A stretch of 64,000 nucleotides of DNA from DASYXT01 sp035934555 (GTDB lineage Bacteria > Verrucomicrobiota > Verrucomicrobiia > Limisphaerales > UBA8199): NCBI GenBank assembly GCA_035934555.1, contig DASYXT010000053.1, positions 22,555 to 86,554 of the forward strand. The letters run 5' to 3'. Position 1 is the first letter of the stretch; each line of letters starts with the position of its first letter. The notes beneath the pieces are model-generated. The model did no database searches. It was given only the letters and a program-made list of their open reading frames with translations, and was not told the origin of the DNA. Shown here one piece after another: positions 26,090 to 32,805 of this stretch. The translations under genes were made by a program, and so were the position numbers.

Positions 26090-27400
26090 TCACTTTTTTT
26101 CGTCCAGCTCCCGGAGCCGGTTTTCGAGGAAACGCCGTTCTTGCTCCTGCTGCGTCAGTGACAAGGCGCGTTGATAAGCAGAACGGGCTTCATCCTCCCT
26201 GCCCAAACGGCGGCACAAATCCGCCCGGGCTGAATGTGCCAGATGATAATCAGCCAGCTCGCCGCGCGCGAGGATGCCATCAATCAACGCCAGGCCCGCT
26301 TTCGGCCCGTCGCGCATTGCCACAGCCACGGCGCGGTTCAGTTCCACGACCGGTGATGGCTCGGCCCGCGCGAGCACGCTGTAAAGCGCGACGATTTGCG
26401 GCCAGTCCGTCGAGGCGGTATCGGACGCCTCCGAATGCACGGCGGCAATCGCCGCTTGAAGCGTGTAGGGGCCAAAGCGCCGCGACAACAACGCGCGCTC
26501 CACCAACTTGATGCCTTCCGCGATTTGCTCACGATTCCACAACGAACGGTCCTGGTTCTCCAAAAGAACGAGCTCGCCCGATGGCGAAGTTCTCGCCGTG
26601 CGACGCGATTCCTGCAAAAGCATTAACGCGAGCAAGCCCATCACCTCCGGCTCGGGCAGCAATTCGAGCAGCAACCATCCGAGCCGGATGGCTTCCGCCG
26701 AAAGTTCCGCCCTCGTCAGCGACGCGCCTGATGATGCGGAGTAGCCCTCGTTGAAAATCAGATACACCACCTGCAAGGCCGTCTCCAGGCGGTCAGGCAG
26801 TTCCTCCACGGACGGCACCTGGTAAGGGATGCGCGCGTCGCGGATCTTCGCCTTCGCGCGCACGATCCGCTGGGCGAGCGTGGGCGCGGTGCTGAGAAAG
26901 GCGCGGGCGATTTCTTCCGTTGTCAGCCCGCAGACTTCACGCAAGGTTAACGCCACGCGCGCTTCCGGCGCGAGCGCGGGATGACAGCAGGTGAAAATCA
27001 GGCGCAACTGGTCGTCAGCCAACCCATCATCCATTTCCTGTGCTGAATCGTCCTCCGCGTTTTCAAATTGAACCGTGATTTTTTCCTGTGACGCATCAAA
27101 CCGCGCGCGGCGGCGCAACGCATCAATCGCTTTGAACCGTCCCGTTGAAATCAGCCAGGCGCGGGGATTGGTCGGAACACCATCCAGCGGCCAGCGTTCG
27201 AGTGCTGTGGCGAACGCATCATGCACCGCATCCTCGGCCAAATCAAAATCGCCCAGCAGCCGGATGAGCGTGGCCAGAATGCGCCCGGACTCCCCGCGAT
27301 AAAGGCTGTCCAGAGTTTGGCGAACTTGTTCATTTGCGGTATTCAATCGTGGTCCAGGCTGAAGAGTGAATGATTGTTTGTTCTGGCCGCAGCTTACCAC
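26090..27400 (-). CDS. ECF42-type RNA polymerase sigma factor with C-terminal TPR-like extension
   Basis: 436 residues from a GTG at 27400; a TTG at 27346 gives an N-terminus nearer the family norm. Region 2 is 'LRLLGDFDLAEDAVHDAFATALERW' like (LAEDAVHDAFATALERWPLD), and region 4 reads LTLREVCGLTTEEIARAFL. The last roughly 240 residues form a helical repeat extension characteristic of ECF42 sigma factors (EGYSASSGASLTRAELSAEA, then 'DYHLAHSARADLCRRLGR'). ECF42 proteins have no anti-sigma factor; activity depends on the C-terminal domain, and they activate the linked DGPF genes. Two such genes follow here, fitting that pattern. Confidence 0.92.
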   Translation of the reverse strand: MVSCGQNKQSFTLQPGPRLNTANEQVRQTLDSLYRGESGRILATLIRLLGDFDLAEDAVHDAFATALERWPLDGVPTNPRAWLISTGRFKAIDALRRRARFDASQEKITVQFENAEDDSAQEMDDGLADDQLRLIFTCCHPALAPEARVALTLREVCGLTTEEIARAFLSTAPTLAQRIVRAKAKIRDARIPYQVPSVEELPDRLETALQVVYLIFNEGYSASSGASLTRAELSAEAIRLGWLLLELLPEPEVMGLLALMLLQESRRTARTSPSGELVLLENQDRSLWNREQIAEGIKLVERALLSRRFGPYTLQAAIAAVHSEASDTASTDWPQIVALYSVLARAEPSPVVELNRAVAVAMRDGPKAGLALIDGILARGELADYHLAHSARADLCRRLGREDEARSAYQRALSLTQQEQERRFLENRLRELDEKK

Positions 27401-27706
27401 ACAACAGGGCCCTCACAATGCTAGCCTGCCGATGCATAGTGCTTTCTGCCCTCTCCAGGGTCGCGCAAATGCTGGGGTCAAGTCCGGGTCAAGCCCCGAC
27501 CTTACAAATCAGATGGAAGTAGAGGCTTGACGCTTTTCACGACGCTTTTGATGCTTTTCACGACGCTTTTCACAAGGAGAGGGGAGAAACGCCGGGCTGT
27601 AATACTACGGACAACCCGAAGGAGTTGAATCCCCTTGAACAAGGGGGCCGCTTGTTGAAGAGTCTGTACCAAACAGTTCACCGACTCCGAATTAAAAGTA
27701 AATCTT
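27401..27706. other. Intergenic stretch upstream of the beta-roll protein gene
   Basis: The 306 bases hold a near-direct repeat GGGTCAAG (at about 27477 and 27487), a 12-base tandem repeat listed separately, and a short hairpin CCCCTTG/CAAGGGG at 27631-27646 without a T-run. It must contain promoters for the divergent sigma-factor gene and the beta-roll gene, but no clear promoter boxes are seen. Confidence 0.5.
27529..27573. repeat. Tandem repeat of GACGCTTTTCAC
   Basis: Units are GACGCTTTTCAC (27529-27540), GACGCTTTTGAT (27541-27552), a shortened GCTTTTCAC (27553-27561) and GACGCTTTTCAC (27562-27573). It may be a slippage product or a set of regulator half-sites upstream of the 27707 gene. 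Confidence 0.75.
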
Positions 27707-30700
27707 ATGTGGATGTCCAACCTGCGAAAGGGGCTTGCTTTGTTGACGCTCCTCACAACCTTCAATCCTGGGGTTCCCGCCAGTTTCGCCCAGGGCACAG
27801 CGTTCACTTATCAGGGCCAGTTGAACAACAATGGCACGCCGGCCAATGGAAGCTACGACCTTTCCTTCGTGCTCTACGCCACGAGCACCGGCGGCGTCGC
27901 CATCGCCGGGCCCGTGACGAATTCGGCCGTCAGCGTGAGCAATGGCCTGTTCACCACCATAGTGGATTTTGGAAATGTCTATGCCGGCACCAGCAACTGG
28001 CTGCAAATCGCCGTCAGCACCAATGCCGCCAACACCTTCATCATTCTCGCGCCGCGCCAGCAACTGTCCCCCGTGCCGTATTCCATTACGGCAGAAAATG
28101 TGAGTGGAACAGTCGCGCCAAGTGCTTTGGGCGGCACCTACACCAACGCGGTGAACTTGAACAACGCCGCGAACCAGTTTAGCGGCTCATTTACCGGCAA
28201 CGGCGCGAACCTAACCAACGTCAATGCGTCTTCATTGAACGGTATGGGCGCGGCGAGCTTTTGGCAATTAGGCGGTAACAATGTCGCGTCAGGCCAGTTT
28301 CTGGGCAGCACGAACAACCAACCAGTCGAGTTGCGTGTGAACGGGCAGCGGTCCATGCGCTACGAGGCGGGCGGCGCAAATGCGGGCGCGCCAAACGTGA
28401 TAGGCGGTTCGATGCTGAACTCTGTCCTGGCTGGAACCAGCGGCGCCACCATTGCGGGCGGTGGAACCACCAATTTCAACGGTTTGGGTACCGCCTACCC
28501 CAACACGGTCACCGCCACTTACGGGACGGTGGGCGGCGGCATGGGAAACAGTGCGAGCGGGTTTTGGGCGACCGTGGCGGGTGGCAACCAGAACACCGCC
28601 AGTGGTCTCAACGACTCCTCGGTTGGCGGAGGCCAGCAAAACACGGCCAGCGGCAACAATGCCACCGTGAGCGGTGGGTTCCAAAACCGTGCTCTGGGCG
28701 CGGACGCAACAGTCGGCGGCGGCGGAAATAACACCGCCAGCGGCGCCGGGGCCTACGTGGGTGGCGGTGGTTACAATGGGACCATTTCACCAGGCAATTC
28801 AGCCGGCGGCGCCGCCTCGGCAGTTGGAGGCGGAATGCTCAACAGCGCCGTCGGCAACTACGCCGGCATTTTGGGTGGAACTAACAACAGCGTCACGGCG
28901 GACCTCGGCGCGGTCGGCGGCGGCTCCGGCAATTCCATCCAAAGCGGGGCTGACCATTCATTTATCGGCGGGGGCAATAACAATTCCATTCAGAGCGGCG
29001 CCGGCTATTCCGTCTTGGGCGGCGGCTCCGCCAACTTGATCGAGCCGAGTTCCACCTTCTCATTTCTGGGCGGAGGCAGCGGCAATCAAATCAACAATGC
29101 TTACAACTCGACCATCGGTGGTGGCGCCAATAATGCGATCAATTCCGGCGCCGTCGTTTCCGTTATTGGCGGCGGCGTGGGCAACAAGATTCTGGACAGC
29201 GCCAATTATTCCTTCATCGGCGGTGGGGACGCCAATATCATTGGCACGAATTCGTTTGAGAGCTTTATCGGCGGCGGCGGTGGCAATACCATGGCCACCG
29301 GGGACAGCTTTGCGTTCATCGGCGGCGGTTCGCAAAATGCCATCCAAACCAACGCGAACTACTCTTTTATCGGCGGCGGGGCAAATCCCCTTGGCGGTGC
29401 CAACAATGTCATTGGCCCCGGTGCCCGGAACGGTGTCATCGGGGGCGGCAGCATTAACCTGGTTGGCAGCAACTCCGTCAATTCATTCATTGGCGGCGGC
29501 CAAAGAAACCAGATCCTGACGAACTCCAGCTATGCCTCTATCAGCGGCGGAGCTGACAACACCGTGGCCAACAACTCGCAGTATTCCTTTGTCGGTGGTG
29601 GAGAGCAAAACCAAATCGGCTCACAAATTGCGACCATCGGAGGAGGTTTGGCCAATGCCATTCAGACCACCTGCGACGGCTCGGTGATTGGCGGCGGGGC
29701 CAACAATCAGATCGTTCAGGGAGCTTACTATTCCGTCATCGGTGGCGGTGGTAGCCCACTGGGTTACGCCAACTCGATCGGTCTGAGCTCTTATGAATCG
29801 TTCATCGGTGGTGGCGTCAACAACGCAATTGCCGGCCTGAACAACAATTGTGTCATTGTGGGCGGTGGCGACGAAAACGGCGGCAATTCCATCGGCACGA
29901 GCGCACCTTATTCCTTTATTGGCGGAGGCAATAAGAACACGATCCTGACCGAGGCTGCCAACGCCACCATTACCGGCGGTGACGGCAATGTCATCCAATC
30001 CGGCGCCACTTATGTGTTTGTCGGCGCGGGCGGATTCAACACGGTCGGGAGTGCTTCGCTGGGCGCGGTGATTGCAGGAGGCTACGGAAATTCCATTCTC
30101 ACCAACTCAAGTTACGCCGTCATTGCCGGCGGTTACGGAAATAGTATTTCCTCAAATTCCAGCGGCGCTGTGATTGTGGGCGGCGGCGACGGAGGCACTC
30201 TGGCCAATTCCATTGGCGGCTATTCAGGTTATTCGTTCATCGGCGGGGGCGAAATCATTTCCATTCAGAATTCGGCGGCTTATTCCAGCATTGTTGGTGG
30301 CCACAACAACTCCATCCAGCTCCAGGCCGGCTATTCCGTCATCGGCGGCGGCGACCAATGCAACATTCTCGATCTATCCTCTTATTGCTGTATCGGCGGC
30401 GGAGGATTCAACACCATTGGCGGCAATTCCCTGGGGTCCGGCATCGCGTCCGGCTACGGCAACTGGGTACAGACCAATTGCACGTACTGCTTCATCGGTG
30501 GTGGCCTGGACAACGTGATTCAGACCAACGCGCTGTATTCTTTCATCGGCGGCGGAAACCATAACGTGATTGCCGGCAGTTCCAGCGGGTCGGTGATTGC
30601 GGGCGGCGGCTACGGCGCGGCTAACACCATCGGTTTCAATGCGGGCGGCTCTTTTATCGGAGGCGGCGACAACAACGTTGTGGCTGGCGGTGCAGCCCAC

Positions 30701-31390
30701 TCGGTGATCGCCGGCGGCATCAACAACACCGCCTCGTTCGGCTACGGTGCCGTGGGCGGTGGTTGGGGGAACCAGGTCCTGGGCTTCTACGGCACGGTAC
30801 CCGGAGGCATCAGCAACGTGGTGCAGGCCGACTACAGTATGGCCTGCGGCTACCACGCCATCGCCCAATCATCCGGCAGCTTCGTCTGGGCCGACTCCGC
30901 CGCCAGCTCATTCCCTTCGGCCGGAATCCCCAACACCTTCAATGTCCGCGCCACCGGCGGCGTTTACCTTTGGACCGGAATCAACGGTTCCGGCACTGTG
31001 GATGTCGGCGCCGTGCTGCCCGGTGGGAGCGGTTCCTGGTCGACGCTGAGCGACCGTAATGTCAAGAATGGCTTCGCCCCGGTGGATGTCGAGGCTGTGC
31101 TGGACAAAGTGGCCGGGTTGCCGCTCTCGCAGTGGAGTTATCGGACCGAACCCGGCGTGCGGCATCTCGGCCCAATGGCTCAGGATTTTTATGCCGCGTT
31201 TTGTGTGGGTGAAGATGACAAACACATTGCCACCGTGGACGAAGGCGGCGTGGCGCTGGCGGCCATTCAGGCGTTGAGCAAGAAACTCGAACAGAAGGAA
31301 ACCGAGATAACCGACTTAAAACGGCGACTCGAAGCTCTCGAGAAAGCCATTCTCAATCAAAAACCGGTTGAAACTGGTTCGGGTCGGTGA
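27707..31390 (+). CDS. Giant secreted beta-roll repeat protein with S74 intramolecular chaperone domain
   Basis: 1227 residues. Signal peptide about 1-29 (ends ASFAQ), then a conserved N-terminal module (TAFTYQGQLNNNGTPANGSYD, about 30-125) found in many verrucomicrobial secreted proteins. Residues about 215-1060 consist of dozens of short repeats with the core SFIGGGxxNxI or V-I-G-G-G, resembling YadA-like/head repeats that stack into a left-handed beta-roll. Near the end, LSDRNVKNGF (about 1115) with 'RHLGPMAQDFYAAF' marks a peptidase_S74 domain, which in phage tail spikes folds the trimer and then cuts itself off at the Ser of S-D-R. A coiled coil (KLEQKETEITDLKRRLEALE) closes the protein. 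This implies a trimeric fibre at the cell surface. Confidence 0.85.
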   Translation: MWMSNLRKGLALLTLLTTFNPGVPASFAQGTAFTYQGQLNNNGTPANGSYDLSFVLYATSTGGVAIAGPVTNSAVSVSNGLFTTIVDFGNVYAGTSNWLQIAVSTNAANTFIILAPRQQLSPVPYSITAENVSGTVAPSALGGTYTNAVNLNNAANQFSGSFTGNGANLTNVNASSLNGMGAASFWQLGGNNVASGQFLGSTNNQPVELRVNGQRSMRYEAGGANAGAPNVIGGSMLNSVLAGTSGATIAGGGTTNFNGLGTAYPNTVTATYGTVGGGMGNSASGFWATVAGGNQNTASGLNDSSVGGGQQNTASGNNATVSGGFQNRALGADATVGGGGNNTASGAGAYVGGGGYNGTISPGNSAGGAASAVGGGMLNSAVGNYAGILGGTNNSVTADLGAVGGGSGNSIQSGADHSFIGGGNNNSIQSGAGYSVLGGGSANLIEPSSTFSFLGGGSGNQINNAYNSTIGGGANNAINSGAVVSVIGGGVGNKILDSANYSFIGGGDANIIGTNSFESFIGGGGGNTMATGDSFAFIGGGSQNAIQTNANYSFIGGGANPLGGANNVIGPGARNGVIGGGSINLVGSNSVNSFIGGGQRNQILTNSSYASISGGADNTVANNSQYSFVGGGEQNQIGSQIATIGGGLANAIQTTCDGSVIGGGANNQIVQGAYYSVIGGGGSPLGYANSIGLSSYESFIGGGVNNAIAGLNNNCVIVGGGDENGGNSIGTSAPYSFIGGGNKNTILTEAANATITGGDGNVIQSGATYVFVGAGGFNTVGSASLGAVIAGGYGNSILTNSSYAVIAGGYGNSISSNSSGAVIVGGGDGGTLANSIGGYSGYSFIGGGEIISIQNSAAYSSIVGGHNNSIQLQAGYSVIGGGDQCNILDLSSYCCIGGGGFNTIGGNSLGSGIASGYGNWVQTNCTYCFIGGGLDNVIQTNALYSFIGGGNHNVIAGSSSGSVIAGGGYGAANTIGFNAGGSFIGGGDNNVVAGGAAHSVIAGGINNTASFGYGAVGGGWGNQVLGFYGTVPGGISNVVQADYSMACGYHAIAQSSGSFVWADSAASSFPSAGIPNTFNVRATGGVYLWTGINGSGTVDVGAVLPGGSGSWSTLSDRNVKNGFAPVDVEAVLDKVAGLPLSQWSYRTEPGVRHLGPMAQDFYAAFCVGEDDKHIATVDEGGVALAAIQALSKKLEQKETEITDLKRRLEALEKAILNQKPVETGSGR

Positions 31391-31924
31391 ACCGGTATGA
31401 GTGGAAGCATTGGGGTCGCGTCTTGTAATTTGGACAATTGGCTTTGGATTGCGCGCGACTGCTCCCACAAGGCAAGGACCAAGTGGTTGCCGGTAATCAA
31501 AACCCCGGCGAAGCCGTAATGCAGTTAAAAAAGCAATTTCCTATCAATATCCGGGAGCAGATTAAACGTTTGCTGGAGCGCAACGCCAGCAACGACCGGA
31601 TCCTCTCCTCATTGACTCTTGCGTGGCACAGTTTCTTGCTCGACCAGAAAATCGATGTCCTCACTGTTCGGGGCGGGAACCAATTCCAAACCAAGTTGGG
31701 ACACGGCCTTCTTTACGTCTTCCACAGTTGGAGTCTCCGTCGAGCGCTTTCGATGGACACTTTACCTTCGTGGGAAGCGACAATCCCTACCCGACGATGC
31801 ACACGGTCGCAACGGGCTGTCCGTAAACCAGGAAACCAGTGATGGGTAACTAGCGATCAGCATCCGTGCCATTCGCGACATCCGTGGTCAAACACAAACA
31901 ACGACAACGAAAGGAAAGGAAAGG
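31391..31924. other. Intergenic region with possible gene remnants
   Basis: No complete gene is supported. A frame opening with ATG at about 31519 (MQLKKQFPINIREQIKRLLE) looks protein-like for about 60 codons and then degenerates to an Arg/Ser-rich tail. In another frame, about 31750-31826, the segment FTFVGSDNPYPTMHTV also looks like former coding sequence. These could be remains of one or two decayed genes between the beta-roll gene and the small ORF at 31925. Confidence 0.35.
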
Positions 31925-32041
31925 ATGAACAACAAATTCGATGAACTGGCCAAAGCCATGGCCCAATCGGTGACCCGGTCGCCGAATGCACGGGGCGAGG
32001 TTACCTGCCAAGGCTGGCCCGCGAGACTCTCGCGGAGTTGA
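31925..32041 (+). CDS. Truncated member of the 'FDELAKxMAQSVTR' N-terminal family
   Basis: 38 residues, MNNKFDELAKAMAQSVTR followed by 20 unrelated residues and a TGA. A strong ribosome site (AAGGAAAGGAAAGG) abuts the ATG. From knowledge of verrucomicrobial genomes, full-length relatives continue after SVTR with a twin-Arg/ALKKFG-type hydrophobic segment and a short exported domain. Here that continuation is replaced, so the gene is probably a broken copy that still has a good translation start. Confidence 0.5.
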   Translation: MNNKFDELAKAMAQSVTRSPNARGEVTCQGWPARLSRS

Positions 32042-32149
32042 ACGCGTGTCATCTTCCCATATGTGAGGGATCAACGCCTTCAGACAGGCAAAGAAAAAGG
32101 GGAGCCGTGCGGCTCCCCTCAGGAGGATTCTCTAAAAACCGGCAGCGGT

Positions 32150-32473
32150 TTACTTTTTCAGATTGTGAACGTAGGCGACCAGCGCTTTGACCTCGTCGTC
32201 GCTCAGGTCGGCAAACGCCTTCATGCGGACCTTGTCGCCGTCTTTGATGCCTTCCTTAATCGCCTTGGCCAAATCGGCATCTTTGGTGCCTTGGATTTTG
32301 GCATCGGTCAGGTCTTTGATTTCGAGTTTCTTGCCCATCTTGGTATCGCCTTTGCCGTCCACGCCGTGGCATTTGGCGCAGTCTTTTTCGAAGGTTTCCT
32401 TGGCATCGCCGGCGTGGGCGCTGAGGGCGCCCGCGGCGGCGAGGGCCAGTCCGATTACTACCAGTTTTTTCAT
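32150..32473 (-). CDS. Small periplasmic c-type cytochrome
   Basis: 107 residues from the ATG at 32473; the longer frame to 32608 adds non-signal residues. Signal peptide about 1-21 (MKKLVVIGLALAAAGALSAH), haem-binding CAKCH at 32-36, and Met84 in KVRMKAF as probable sixth ligand. This is the class I monohaem cytochrome c fold of about 85 mature residues. It is Lys-rich and would carry electrons in the periplasm. No partner oxidase or reductase is adjacent. Confidence 0.94.
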   Translation of the reverse strand: MKKLVVIGLALAAAGALSAHAGDAKETFEKDCAKCHGVDGKGDTKMGKKLEIKDLTDAKIQGTKDADLAKAIKEGIKDGDKVRMKAFADLSDDEVKALVAYVHNLKK

Positions 32474-32719
32474 AAGTTTGCTTTCGCTGTTGTTGCGGTC
32501 CGATAATTCGACGCGCAAGTTATCTGTTCGATTCAAGGCCTGGAGCCCGGGCCGGACGACCAGCCTGCTCCCAATTGCTTTGTCGGAGCAAAAAATGGTT
32601 GCATGCACCTTTCTGCGCTTCCCTGAATTTGCGATTTACTTAACTTATTTTGGCCAGAAGGTGGTTGAAGGGTCCAGGTATGGCTTGCCTTGAGCGAGCG
32701 AGGCGCTAGAAAAACTTTT

Positions 32720-32805
32720 ATGAAGACATTCACGGCGACCAAGGCCAGAAACAACCGGGGCTGCTAATGAAGCGCGCGCTCGACGGAGAAGACACCGGCT
32801 CATGG
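32720..32805 (+). pseudogene. Remnant of a Phd/YefM-like antitoxin gene
   Basis: ATG 32720 opens MKTFTATKARNNRGC then stops. One frame over, starting at ATG 32767, the reading continues MKRALDGEDTG. Joined by a one-base correction the pieces give the typical start of Phd-like antitoxins (KTFTATxARNNxGxxMKRALxGEDxG). The rest of the antitoxin and any toxin gene are missing; the sequence runs into the 3' end of the convergent permease gene. The family assignment is from memory of the consensus. Confidence 0.45.

Noticed and set aside
28289..30998. Minus- and plus-strand ORFs across the beta-roll gene
   Set aside because: Shadow frames produced by the regular repeat sequence; none has a start or family pattern.
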